64,000 nucleotides of DNA from Methylomarinum sp965277025. GTDB taxonomy: Bacteria; Pseudomonadota; Gammaproteobacteria; Methylococcales; Methylomonadaceae. Position numbers and translations under genes: made by a program. The stretch is taken from contig OZ255706.1 of the NCBI GenBank assembly GCA_965277025.1, positions 3,844,001 through 3,908,000 of the forward strand. The letters run 5' to 3'. The notes under the pieces were generated by a model. It had not been told where the DNA came from, searched no databases, and was given only the letters and a program-made list of their open reading frames with translations. Of this stretch, positions 36,783 to 45,814 are shown one piece after another (position 1 is the first letter of the stretch; the number at the start of each line of letters is the position of its first letter).

Positions 36783-37923
36783 TCAGCGCAGGAAGACAGC
36801 GAGCGCCTGCGCAGGATGGGCCGCAAAATGGCGGATCATGCTGGCGATGGATTGCCGCGGCTGACGGATCAGGCGACGCAGCAGGCCGATGACGGCGTTT
36901 CGCAGGCAGGCGAGCACCTGGGGGCCATGGCCCTTTCGAACCTGGCAGCGGTCCTCATCGAACGTGACATCGCGGACCCAATGGAGGCGGTTCTCGATAC
37001 TCCAGTGCCCCCGGTTGAGGGCCAGCAGTTGCCCGGGGTCGGCCTGTTCCGGGGTGAGATCAGTGATGCAGAAGATCTGTTCTGTGCGTGTCCTGCCGGT
37101 CTTGGACACGGTGACCTGGCGTTCGATCCGGCAGACCTGGCCCACATGGGGGAAATCGAGATAGGCATTGAGCGCAACGGTGGTGCGAAGGGTGCGCTGC
37201 TCGATCCGACCGTGTCCCTTGTCCACCGTGGTGTGCTCAGGGGGGAATGGATTCCCGGTCGAAAGCCTTGAGATCGTTGGCCAGGGTTTTCTGGTTGTCC
37301 TTGACCGTGAACAGGTAGTGCGCGCCCTTTTCCTCGACCAGGAAGCGGGCGGTCTCGCGTTGGGTGTGGAGCGCATCGGCGGTGACCACACGCCCCTCGA
37401 TGGAGAGGGGATCGAGCAGCTCCCGCAGGGCCGGGATCTCATTACTCTTGGTCTCGACCGCGCGCTGTGCCAGGACGGTGCCCTGCCGAGGGAACAGGGC
37501 GGCGAGCAGGTGCGTCTGGCGGCCATCGCCCCGGCGAGCGCCCTTGAGGGTCTTGCCGTCGATGGCCAGGGGTTCGTCGGCCGGTGCGCTGGCCTGGACC
37601 CAGGCGGAAAAGGCCTGCTCCAGCGCCACCGGATCCACCTGCTGGAGCACGCGGCGGAAGGTGGGCTCGGAGGGGGCCACGAAGCGTTGCTGTCTGCGAT
37701 CGAAACAGGCCCGCAGGCGCTTGAGCTGCGTCCGGGTCAGGCGGGCGGCGTACTCACTGATGGCCAGATAGCCCCGGGCGCCGGCCAGGGTGGCCGCCAG
37801 GGCGATGGTCAGCACCGTCGGCAGGGGGTGCAGCTGACGGCGTCCACCGCGGGGTTCGGGTAAGCGGCCCAGCTGTTCGCGCAACCGGGCCATCTCCAGG
37901 TCGCTCAGATTGATCTTCTGCAT
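36783..37923 (-). pseudogene. ISAs1-family transposase, GC-rich, frameshifted
   Basis: Two overlapping frames give one transposase. The first (37237-37923) has LPEPRGGRRQLHPLPTVLTI, LAIDGKTLKGARRGD and VVTADALHTQRETARFLVE. The second, ending at 36783, has VDKGHGRIEQRTLR, LNRGHWSIENRLHWVRDVTF and NAVIGLLR. The switch is in a run of six C on the minus strand near 37240; removing one C would join RESIPP to EHTTVD. Composition is clearly richer in GC than its surroundings, pointing to recent arrival from a high-GC donor. The start at 37923 has GGAG 8 nt upstream. I could not fix the element ends; 36547-36782 is likewise GC-rich without a gene and is probably part of it. Confidence 0.82.
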
Positions 37924-38214
37924 CGGGGTGCTCCAATCGGGATGAGGGATCGGGTGGCGCAGCCAGTGGCGCGCCCGCTCATGGCGCTGTATCGGTCGCA
38001 CGATGACATCGGACAGCGGTAGAGATCATGGTAAATCCACTTCGATCATGGTGATTGAATTCAAGCATGATCTGAAGTGAATGTCCAGCACTTATCCAAT
38101 AGTGCAGGCTTGTCAGTGGGTTAGCGGATTAGATGACGTGGCCCTGCGAAAAGCTGAGGATGGAAGCTTGAGTTTATGCTAAATTTAGAAAATTGTTTTT
38201 AACATGATACCATT

Positions 38215-38416
38215 ATGCGAAATAAAAAGGAACCGCCATTGATCGCACATGTGATTTTCAGCCTGGGCGTCGGTGGACTGGAAAATGGCGTGATCAATCT
38301 TATCAACAACCTGCCGGCTGATAAATATCGGCACGCCATTATCTGTATTAAAAATTCCACTGACTTCAGTTTGCGCATTCAGCGGGACAATGTTGATATT
38401 TACGAGCTGAACAAAA
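38215..38416 (+). pseudogene. N-terminal fragment of a GT4 glycosyltransferase (PEP-CTERM type)
   Basis: The first ~67 codons read IAHVIFSLGVGGLENGVINL, YRHAIICIKNSTDFSLRI and VDIYELNK. This is the N-terminal half of a Rossmann domain in glycosyltransferases of the family tied to PEP-CTERM/exosortase polysaccharide systems (TIGR03088-like). The gene is cut by IS3 copy 3 at 38417. The remainder is not found in the window. The ATG has no good ribosome site. It is the only trace of an exopolysaccharide locus here. Confidence 0.72.
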
Positions 38417-38484
38417 TAAAGTGGACCCCATTGTCCAGACAAATTATTAGAGAATTTAAGATAGAACCCTCATAACAGTCAGGC

Positions 38485-39405
38485 TCAATGGCTCTGGCCC
38501 ATATTTTCACCCGGCGTCTGCTTGGCAGTGCCGGCATTATATTTATCCACGATTTTAGCGCCACCTCCCGTGGCGAATTGATAAACCCTGTCTGGCGTTT
38601 CATAGCCTAACGACTGATGCGGTCGTTCGCTGTTGTAAAAGGCAAAGTAGTCCGTCAACCCCGCTGACAGTGCTTGCAGGTTGCCGTATTGCTTCAAATA
38701 AACTTCTTCATATTTCACTGTGCGCCAGAGTCGTTCAACAAAGATATTGTCCAGGGCCCGTCCCCGGCCATCCATGCTGATGGTCACGCCATGCTGACTC
38801 AATACCCCGGTGAAGTCCGCGCTGGTGAACTGTGCGCCCTGGTCGGTATTAAATATCTCCGGTGTGCCATAGGTCTTGATGGCCTGCTCCAGACAATTTA
38901 CGCAAAACGCGCTGTCCATGGTATTGGAAAGTTGCCATGCCAATACTTTTCGGCTGTACCAATCCATGATGGCCACCAGATAAACAAATCCTTGCGGCAG
39001 CCGGATATAGGTGATGTCGGTACTCCAAACCTGGTTGGGGCGTGTCACCTCGACGCCTCTTAACAGATAGGGATAGACTTTATGCTCAGGATGCGGCTTA
39101 CTGGTGTTCGGGCCCGGCGCCATGCCGACCAGCCCCAGTATGCGCATCAGCCGCTGAACCCGTTTGCGGTTGACCTGATGGTTAAGGCCGCGTAAATACT
39201 TTGTCATACGGCGTGAGCCATAAAAAGGATGCCGGGTATATTCTTCGTCGAGCAACCGCAACAGTTGCTGATCTTCAGCAGACACCGGCTGTTGTTGGCG
39301 TTTTTTCTGTTCATGGATTACTGAGCGGGTAACGTTCAATAACTGGCATTGCCGACTTAACGCCAACTCATCTTTTTGATCCACCCAGCTTTGACGCGTG
39401 ATCAT
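38485..39405 (-). CDS. IS3-family OrfB transposase, intact
   Basis: A 306-residue DDE integrase. It has an N-terminal HTH_21-type segment (SRRMTKYLRGLNHQVNRKRV), the core strings WSTDITYIRLPQGFVYL (Asp), EIFNTDQGAQFTSADF (Asp) and GRALDNIFVERLWRTVKYEE (Glu), and C-terminal YNSERPHQSLGYETP. It is produced alone from ATG 39405 or as OrfAB by a -1 frameshift on the A8 run in orfA. It is the reference copy against which copies 1 and 2 are seen to be damaged. Confidence 0.93.
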   Translation of the reverse strand: MITRQSWVDQKDELALSRQCQLLNVTRSVIHEQKKRQQQPVSAEDQQLLRLLDEEYTRHPFYGSRRMTKYLRGLNHQVNRKRVQRLMRILGLVGMAPGPNTSKPHPEHKVYPYLLRGVEVTRPNQVWSTDITYIRLPQGFVYLVAIMDWYSRKVLAWQLSNTMDSAFCVNCLEQAIKTYGTPEIFNTDQGAQFTSADFTGVLSQHGVTISMDGRGRALDNIFVERLWRTVKYEEVYLKQYGNLQALSAGLTDYFAFYNSERPHQSLGYETPDRVYQFATGGGAKIVDKYNAGTAKQTPGENMGQSH

Positions 39406-39716
39406 AGGCTGATCCCGGACTTTTTTTTAAGCCAATCCAGTTCCATATTCAACTGCCCGATTTTGGCGTACAGACGGTCCGGATTGTCTTGCGCCTTCAC
39501 CGCTTTCGGCCCGCGTTTGCCTTCAAACAGGCTTCCCGCATTGGCCAACAGTTCCTTTTTCCATTGGCTTACCTGAGATGGATGGACTTCATTCTCTTGA
39601 GCAATCTCATTGATCGTTTTGATGTTCTTAACCGCTTCCAGCGCGATTTTGGCCTTTTGCGCCCCGCTAAAGGTTTTCCGTTTTTTTTCGCTCATTTTTT
39701 GTACCTCTTTTTTCAA
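39402..39716 (-). CDS. IS3-family OrfA, intact
   Basis: A 104-residue DNA-binding protein, same as that at 7143-7457. The helix-turn-helix block is INEIAQENEVHPSQVSQWKK; a leucine-rich C-terminal helix follows. The string CTTAAAAAAAAG near the end is the usual slippery site for programmed -1 frameshifting into orfB, and its TGA overlaps orfB's ATG (ATGA), so coupling and frameshifting are both possible. Confidence 0.92.
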   Translation of the reverse strand: MKKEVQKMSEKKRKTFSGAQKAKIALEAVKNIKTINEIAQENEVHPSQVSQWKKELLANAGSLFEGKRGPKAVKAQDNPDRLYAKIGQLNMELDWLKKKSGISL

Positions 39717-39760
39717 TAGTCATAGTTTAAACTATTGTCCGGATTACGGGGTCCACTATA

Positions 39761-40339
39761 CAACGCCTGGACAACCAATGCCCAAGGCCAGCGAATACGC
39801 GTAGAGCGTTTGTTTTATGGGCTTAAGCCGGGTAGCACACGACACCTCTCAACAGCGCGCTATTTGGGAAATTGTTCAATTTATCTCAGTGGGTTACGGC
39901 TGAGTGATGGTGAGTTATTAATCATCGTCTGTCAGCATTTGAATCCTGATGCGATTAAAATTTATGGCTTGCGTTGGGAAATCGAAACGCTTTTCGGCTG
40001 TTTAAAAGGACGGGGATTCAAACTTGAGGAAACGCGTGTAGTCGGTTATCTTCGGATCAAAAAATTGTTAGTACTTCCCGTTATTGCTTTCTGTTGGTCA
40101 CATAAAGCAGGCGAATGGAAACATGATTGCGAGTTACCAATAAAAACCAAAACACATCAGCGGCTCGCGCAAAGCCTGTTTCGATATGGATTAGATTGTA
40201 TCCGCTCAACGTTGTTTAATGTCTTATCTCAACCAGAAAGGATGATTAGAAAAGTGATTGCTCTTTTGCAACCCATACCTTTTGTCACTGGAATACATGA
40301 GACTCATTTGTCATAAGTTAATTTTTGTCATGTACAGAG
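39761..40339 (+). pseudogene. C-terminal half of IS4-family transposase
   Basis: Identical in frame to the last ~185 codons of the IS4-family transposase at 34425-35543, from NAWTTNAQGQRIRVERLF to the stop at 40316, and ending in the element terminus TGTCATGTACAGAG (40339). IS3 copy 3 replaced its 5' half. The right terminus lies within an IS701-like gene, so this IS4 copy had inserted there first. Confidence 0.9.
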
Positions 40340-41268
40340 ATTGCTCTTTTATTGCGAACCTGGAACCGCTCAATATTACACACCTGCTTTATTGCCCAAT
40401 GATATTGCTCAATCTGCCACTGCCTGTCATGTTGTTCGGTAAATGCTTTCTTGTCAAAAACAGCGGTTTTTTCTTCATCAGGTAGTGAACTTATGTAATG
40501 GCGAACTTGTTCTTTCAAGGTCGTCCGAAATAATTTCACATACCCAAAATTTTTGAGCCAAACCATTAAGCCGTCTTCCGGGATTTCTAATTGCCTGACT
40601 TGAACCCATGAACCTTTTTCAACAGAGACTAATCGATTACCTTCCACTGCAAAGAATAATCCTGTCTGATGATTTCTTGTCAATTTAAGATTATCCACGC
40701 AACTGTACCAGCTATCTCCTGTTACAAAACCAGGTTCCAGTCCCCAAGCTAATACTTCGGTCAGCATGTCTTGAAAATAGTCATTTTTTGTCTTTCCTTC
40801 CGCCTTATCGACCACCCGGAAATTCAGTGGTTGGTGTTTTCCTTGAATGTCTGTGTAGTACAACGTGACAAGATTGATTCCCTTGACTGCTCTATGATGT
40901 TTTCCCGACCAAAAATAACTGACATATGCCATATATTGGCTATAAGGTTTATCAAGAACACTATCGTTAACACTCAAGGTTCCGCCCTTTAAATTCAGGC
41001 TTGCGCTGGCTTCATTGTATAAATCTCGCCCAGTGTAATGCTCCCGATTTAGAAATCGATTTACGCTATCATGTGATATTGACATGACTTCTCCTAATCG
41101 TCGACAACCAGCTTGTTTCGGCTCACTTAATAAAAAACCAATATACATGGGTAATGTACAGCAGGCTGTTGAGGGGCGTGTTATTTCTCTTATCAAGGTT
41201 TGCCTTGCATTGACTTTGGGATTTTTTAAACCCATAGTTTAACATTGCCTGTCAATGCGTAACTTCTA
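40340..41268 (-). pseudogene. IS701-like transposase, 3' end cut by IS4 insertion
   Basis: Codons 1 to about 298 of the 361-residue IS701-like transposase, complete from its ATG at 41235 and outer inverted repeat (GCGTAACTTCTA ending at 41268) to RNKRAI. There the IS4 terminus begins, and translation would add SVHDKN from the IS4 end. The catalytic Glu region is still present but the last ~60 residues are missing. Confidence 0.88.
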
Positions 41269-41567
41269 TGATTGACGGAAGTCGCGCGGTCTATAAGATG
41301 GGTGTGGACAAAAATGGGCGAGCCTATTTGGCAGATCAGGGGCAGCCTCTGTTGCTAGAAGACAGTGAAAGTTCTGTAGTGAGCGGACATGTGGAGGAAG
41401 AAGATTCGCCTGCGGCGGCTAATGACCAGACGCCTGCGGCTAACGTTGATCGCTTGATACAGGACATGGCCACACATTCCACAGAGCCATCTGATGCCAC
41501 ACACACGCAGCAGGATATCGATACTGCTAAATACTGGCAAGTCTCGCCCAATACCCAATCAACTTAA
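41268..41567 (+). CDS. C-terminal remnant of an unidentified gene
   Basis: A 99-codon open frame whose ATG takes its first base from the IS701-like terminus at 41268. It is thus probably the tail of a longer gene cut by the IS and not a true gene start. It reads DGSRAVYKMGVDKNGRAYLA, followed by an acidic, Ala/Thr/Gln-rich tail. The tail resembles disordered C-termini of mobilisation or toxin proteins, but I do not recognise the family. It is followed by a strong inverted repeat at 41608-41664. Confidence 0.4.
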   Translation: MIDGSRAVYKMGVDKNGRAYLADQGQPLLLEDSESSVVSGHVEEEDSPAAANDQTPAANVDRLIQDMATHSTEPSDATHTQQDIDTAKYWQVSPNTQST

Positions 41568-41607
41568 GGTGCCACTGTCTTAATAGCGTTTCGACTTAAT
41601 ATTGGAT

Positions 41608-41664
41608 CATGCCCTGCCAGTGAACACCATTGCTGCGCAATCGCTGCCTCACTGGCAGGGCATG
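41608..41664. repeat. Perfect 16-bp inverted repeat (large hairpin)
   Basis: CATGCCCTGCCAGTGA (41608-41623) is exactly complementary to TCACTGGCAGGGCATG (41649-41664) across a 25-nt loop. Outside it, GTTTCGACTT and AAAGCCGAAAC may extend the pairing imperfectly. It sits in a 200-nt gap between the remnant at 41567 and an IS256 fragment. It could be a terminator, a transposon end or a recombination site. No T run follows. Confidence 0.8.
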
Positions 41665-41763
41665 ACAAGTGTTTCAACGAAAAGCCGAAACTCTTTAGGT
41701 TGTGTCTCGGAAGTTGTGGAAATTGATTTCAGGCATTTTCGAGCGGGTTGAATTATGCGCCGG

Positions 41764-42363
41764 TCAGGCGGCTTGGTCAAGGGTGGCGTCGGCGACGGGC
41801 TGAGCGAGCGTTTCCCAGCCATCGACCTTTCGCATGACGATCTGCCCCGAGGCCATCAGGGCCCGGAGCAGCATTGGCACGGTCTCGGCGCAGGGCAGCA
41901 CGGTCCGGGTCTTGATGCGGCGGCGGAATTCCTCGTTCAGGCCTTCGATCGCATTTGTCGTTCTGGCCGATTTCCACTGGCCTTGTGGCAGGCGCGTGAA
42001 GGTGAACAGCTTATCTCCTGCTTCTTCCAGGCTGTCAGCGACGGCCTTGCATTTCAGCCGCCATTTTCGCAGAAATGCCTTGCGGCGGGTGGCAATTTCA
42101 TTCACCGTTTTGGCGTAGATCATGTCGCGGTAATCCTCGGCCAGTTCATCGTGCATACGCTTGGGAGCCTTGGCCAGAAGGTTGCGATGCTTGTGCACCG
42201 TGCACCTCTGGATCGGCAGGTCTTCGCCCCAGAGGGCAACGAGAGCGGCCTCCAGTCCCGGTGCCCCGTCCACGATGACAAATTCGGGCCGCTGCAGCCC
42301 GCGCGCATCCAGATCATTGATGAACTGACGCCAGGCGGAGGTGCTCTCGCCGCCCATGTTCAT
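41764..42363 (-). pseudogene. IS256 (mutator)-family transposase, C-terminal part
   Basis: 199 codons of an IS256-type transposase (usual length about 400). It has FVIVDGAPGLEAALVALW with the second catalytic Asp, QRCTVHKHRNLLAKAPKR, and SARTTNAIEGLNEEFRRRIK with the catalytic Glu. The N-terminal half with the first Asp is absent; sequence beyond 42363 is unrelated. It is GC-rich compared with neighbours, so it is an import. Non-functional. Confidence 0.85.
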
Positions 42364-42660
42364 CAGTGATAACGAATAAGGTTATGTCGTGATCGCGAAG
42401 CGAGCCACGATATGAACCGTTTGTTGGACGGCCCCAGGGTCAAGTGAAGGTGTGAACGATGCTATGAAAATAGCTTTTTGTGAAGCTGCCCGATTGAACA
42501 GTCAGGTGGCTGTTTTTTTGTCCGATGATTGGAAAATGGACGGATTTCCCTTGCGCTCCGTTGTCAGGGTGCTTCTTTGACTGATTAGCCCTGATTTCAG
42601 ACCGAACGCGCTCCTCAGTCAGTACCAAACTGCTTGAAGGAGGGGGAAAGTGTTTTGAAT
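42364..42660. other. Non-coding end region of the IS91-family element
   Basis: No gene. It contains a small hairpin (TCGTG/CACGA around 42384-42411, with GCGAAGC in the loop). It probably includes one end of the IS91-like element, since those ends carry short hairpins rather than long inverted repeats, but I cannot place the exact terminus. Confidence 0.4.
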
Positions 42661-43773
42661 CTACATAACCGTAACGAATCCTCCTCGTTTAAATGGGTGC
42701 CAGCGTTTGCGACAAAGCCAACGCCTCAAAACCGGTATGCGCGTTCGTTGTACGGCCATTTCACCGCCGCAGCAGGGACGTTTCATTGCGGGTCGTTTTC
42801 GGATGGCAGGTAATCCTTTTTTGGGGTCGAGGTTGTGCAGGCGTTGTAAGACTCGGATCATGCCTTTGCTGTCAGGATGCAGGAAACCAAAATTCCGGGC
42901 CCGGCGAAAGCCTTTTGGCAGCACATGCTGGAGCACTAACCACAGGAATTCAGCAGCGGAGACGGTTTTGTTTCGCCAGCGTTTGGTATGACTGTCCTGA
43001 TACCGGTAAGTGACCTTGCCGTCCCGGCAGGACAGAATGTCCTTTTCCCGGATGACACCGCGATACAGATAGCGCCCCAGGTAAATAAGTGCCTTGTCCC
43101 CCGTCCCGACCCGTTTGCAGTCAACGACCCATTTGTGCGGCATCGCCTTGGGCAGTGACAGCTTTTCCCGGGCAAGGCGGGCCAGCATTCTGGCGCGGAA
43201 GACTTTCGCCAGCGCCTTGTGATTGAACAGATACTTGCCGGACCTGGTCCGCCACAGGCGTTTGCCCTGGTCGACACTCGCGGCCGGCATCACGGCATGA
43301 ATATGGGGATGATAATCCAGTGCCCGGGAATGCGTATGCAGTACCGCAATGACACCGGGATCGCCTTTGAGCTTTTTATCATTGCGGCTGAAGGTTTGCA
43401 AGGTCTCCCGGACACACTCGAACATCAGCGTGTAAAACAGCCGTTGGTTTCGAAAGGCCAGTGCTCTCAACTGTGCCGGCAGCGTAAAGGTGATCATGAA
43501 ATACTGTGCCGGCACCTGTTTCTGCATCTGCCGCTCAATCCATTGCTGAGACTCGTGATGTTGACAATGGGGGCAGTTGCGGTGGCCACAGGAATGTGGC
43601 ACGAAGGACTGATGTTCACAATCTGTGCATTGTACTTTCATTACCGGACTGCACGTTGTTCGGCAAACTTTAAAAGCCTTAAGCGCCTTTAAGTGGCCAG
43701 GCAGAAGTTGCGATTGATACTGCTTGAGAAAATCTGCCTCAAACTGCTCGATAACCGTAGAAAGCCGTATCAT
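42661..43773 (-). CDS. IS91-family (HUH, rolling-circle) transposase
   Basis: A 370-residue Y2 transposase. The N-terminal zinc-binding region has CTDCEHQSFVPHSCGHRNCP and CPHCQ. The HUH motif is HPHIHAVM, and the two catalytic tyrosines are in IYLGRYLYRGVI. A second Cys-rich region is at the C-terminus (PCCGGEM). It cuts and rejoins single strands in rolling-circle transposition and can carry flanking DNA along. The frame is complete. It overlaps the tyrosine-recombinase fragment by 4 nt (ATGA), an order also seen in other IS91-type elements. Confidence 0.92.
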   Translation of the reverse strand: MIRLSTVIEQFEADFLKQYQSQLLPGHLKALKAFKVCRTTCSPVMKVQCTDCEHQSFVPHSCGHRNCPHCQHHESQQWIERQMQKQVPAQYFMITFTLPAQLRALAFRNQRLFYTLMFECVRETLQTFSRNDKKLKGDPGVIAVLHTHSRALDYHPHIHAVMPAASVDQGKRLWRTRSGKYLFNHKALAKVFRARMLARLAREKLSLPKAMPHKWVVDCKRVGTGDKALIYLGRYLYRGVIREKDILSCRDGKVTYRYQDSHTKRWRNKTVSAAEFLWLVLQHVLPKGFRRARNFGFLHPDSKGMIRVLQRLHNLDPKKGLPAIRKRPAMKRPCCGGEMAVQRTRIPVLRRWLCRKRWHPFKRGGFVTVM

Positions 43774-44018
43774 TTGACATTCCCCCAGCGGATATCGAAG
43801 CCACCCATCAACTGATTGATTTGCTGCTGAGAATTCTTCCCGGTGACAGCGGTTAAATGCGTGTAACGCGACGTGGTCAGTAAACTGGTGTGGCCCGGAA
43901 TCTGTTGCAGCTCCACCAGATCGACACCGGCTTCCAGCAGATGTGTGGCATAACTGTGCCGCAACGAGTGACAGGAAATCTTTTTTTTAACATGAAATGA
44001 TCCATATCGAATGCGCAA
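43770..44018 (-). pseudogene. Tyrosine recombinase, C-terminal fragment linked to IS91
   Basis: 82 codons carrying the catalytic C-terminus of a phage-integrase-type recombinase: CHSLRHSYATHLLEAGVDL (HxxR), IPGHTSLLTTSRYTHL (H and nucleophile Tyr). The usual 'LLGH' is 'IPGH'. The N-terminal DNA-binding and first catalytic Arg part is missing; homology ends at a run of eight A near 43990. Such an integrase commonly precedes the transposase in IS91-like elements. Formal start TTG 44018 is not biological. Confidence 0.78.
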
Positions 44019-44263
44019 GGAGTTCTCAGCCGTGAAAAGGCTGCTTATCCATATTCAATGAAGTAAGCTGGCTTACCCCGGTTGTGTTATATAACCGAAT
44101 TTTATCAGCGCTCTGATCCAGCGTGGTGCATTGCTGTTAATGGCCAATTAAAACAGACCAAAACTGGCCAACAAAAGTGAGCCACTTTTTCAGACTTTAT
44201 TTATTGAAATAAATCTGAGAGAGTCCCTGAATTTTTTCAGGGAGTCCTGTGAAGGAGTGGAAC

Positions 44264-45814
44264 GTGATTCATCAAATCAAAGCGTTATACAACGAAGGCA
44301 ATGGCTTATCGATGCGCAAGATTGCCAGACAACCGGGTATTTCCCGGCATACAGTCTCGAAGTACCTGAAACTGACAGAGGCTGAAATTACGGCCTTACA
44401 GGCAACCACAGAGCGTGGTAAAAAACTGGATGACTACCGTGAGTATATTATCCATCTGCTTGAGACCTGGCCGGGCTTGTCGGCGGTCAAGGTGCTGCGC
44501 AAATTGAAAGCCAAAGAGGAGATGCTGGCGGTTTCCGACCGTTCGGTACGCCGCTACATTCAAGCGTTGAAGCAGGAAATCAGCGTCAAGCAGCAGCGCT
44601 ATTATGAACCGGTACTGGACATGGTGCCGGGCGAACAGTGTCAGGTCGATGGCGGCGAGTTGCGTGGTGTCATGATTGGCGGTGTGGAAACTACAGTGTA
44701 TTTCATGGTGTTTGTGCTGTCTTGTTCCAGGCTGATGTATGTATCTGTATCCGACCGGCCCATTGATACGGAAACTCTGATTCAGCAGCACGATGCGGCA
44801 TTTCGCTATTTCGGCGGCATGCCAGCTGAATGTGTTTATGATCAAACCAAACTGGTGGTGATCAGTGAAGTGTTTCGGGAGCTGACACTCAATCAACGTT
44901 TTCATCAGTACGCCACAGCGGCCGGCTTCCATATCCGTGCCTGCGAAGGCTATGACCCGGAAAGTAAAGGCAAGGTTGAAGCCGGGGTCAAATACGTCAG
45001 GCAAAACGGTCTCTATGGGGAAACCTTTACGGACTGGTCTGGGCTGGAAAGGTATCTGTCCGACTGGCTGGACACGATTGCCAACCAGCGTGTTCATGGC
45101 AGCACCGGTCAACAGCCGGCCATGCACTATCGAAACGAAGAACAGGACAGGATGCTGCCGTACCTGACACCGTCTTGCGTCAGCGAGAATCCAGCGCAGG
45201 CCAGGGTCACCCGCAAAGTGGACAAAACCGGCCTGATAGCCTGGCAGGGAAACAAATACTCAGTGCCCATGGCTTATCAAAGGGCGCAGGTGGCGGTAAA
45301 AGTCGAACACGGTCAATTACGGATCGCTGACCTCTCGACCGGCCAGAAGATTGCCGAACATACCCTGCGCCTGGAAAAAGGCCAGATCATCAAGAACACC
45401 GATCATTATCGTGATAAAGGTCAATATATCCAGCAACTGGAACAGGACATCCAGGAACTGCCGGGAAAAGGGGCTGACGCCAGTCAGGCATTGTGTGCAT
45501 TACTGAAAGCCACCTCGCCGAAAATCGACAAAGACCAGTTACCGGGCGTCAAACAGATCCTCAAGCAATGGACGTCACAATACGGCCCGGTGAGCGATGA
45601 AGTACTGATGCGTATCCTGGATCGAACACAGCTCACCGCAACAGGTTTCAAGGATTGTCTGGACGCCTGGCAACACCACCCAGCGCGAAGTACCCATGAG
45701 AAGGCCACTGCACAGATAACAACTACGCGCCAGAAAGCGCCCACCCAACTGGAACGCTATCGCGTCCTGAATGGCCAGTCGACTGGTCAGGAGGTGAGCC
45801 ATGTCATCCATTGA
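44264..45814 (+). CDS. istA: IS21-family transposase IstA
   Basis: A 516-residue DDE transposase. It opens with IHQIKALYNEGNGLSMRKIA, then ISRHTVSKYLKL (helix-turn-helix). The core has EQCQVDGGE (Asp), ECVYDQTKLVVI (Asp) and DPESKGKVEAGVKYVRQ (Glu), followed by the Mu-type C-terminal beta-barrel. GTG 44264 is chosen because GAAGGAG lies 6 nt upstream; GTG 44249 is an alternative. It overlaps istB by 14 nt. Confidence 0.92.
   Translation: MIHQIKALYNEGNGLSMRKIARQPGISRHTVSKYLKLTEAEITALQATTERGKKLDDYREYIIHLLETWPGLSAVKVLRKLKAKEEMLAVSDRSVRRYIQALKQEISVKQQRYYEPVLDMVPGEQCQVDGGELRGVMIGGVETTVYFMVFVLSCSRLMYVSVSDRPIDTETLIQQHDAAFRYFGGMPAECVYDQTKLVVISEVFRELTLNQRFHQYATAAGFHIRACEGYDPESKGKVEAGVKYVRQNGLYGETFTDWSGLERYLSDWLDTIANQRVHGSTGQQPAMHYRNEEQDRMLPYLTPSCVSENPAQARVTRKVDKTGLIAWQGNKYSVPMAYQRAQVAVKVEHGQLRIADLSTGQKIAEHTLRLEKGQIIKNTDHYRDKGQYIQQLEQDIQELPGKGADASQALCALLKATSPKIDKDQLPGVKQILKQWTSQYGPVSDEVLMRILDRTQLTATGFKDCLDAWQHHPARSTHEKATAQITTTRQKAPTQLERYRVLNGQSTGQEVSHVIH

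Larger units (their letters stand above)
38417..39760 (-). mobile_element. IS3-family element, copy 3 (complete, 1344 bp)
   Basis: Ends TAAAGTGGACCCCATTGTCC and TATAGTGGACCCCGTAATCC (minus strand, left end at 39760) are imperfect inverted repeats. Both orfA and orfB are intact. The left end inserted in an IS4-family gene, the right end abuts a glycosyltransferase fragment, and no target duplication is seen. The two flanks therefore belonged to different loci, so a deletion or recombination followed insertion. Confidence 0.92.

Noticed and set aside
36643..36892. Open frames in the GC-rich region before the ISAs1-like gene on the plus strand
   Set aside because: They lie in high-GC sequence where long open frames occur by chance and show no recognisable protein motif; most likely IS end sequence.
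41608..41664. The inverted repeat as an integron attC site
   Set aside because: There is no GTTRRRY/RYYYAAC core pair at the ends, and the stem is perfect without the usual unpaired bases; no integron integrase is present.
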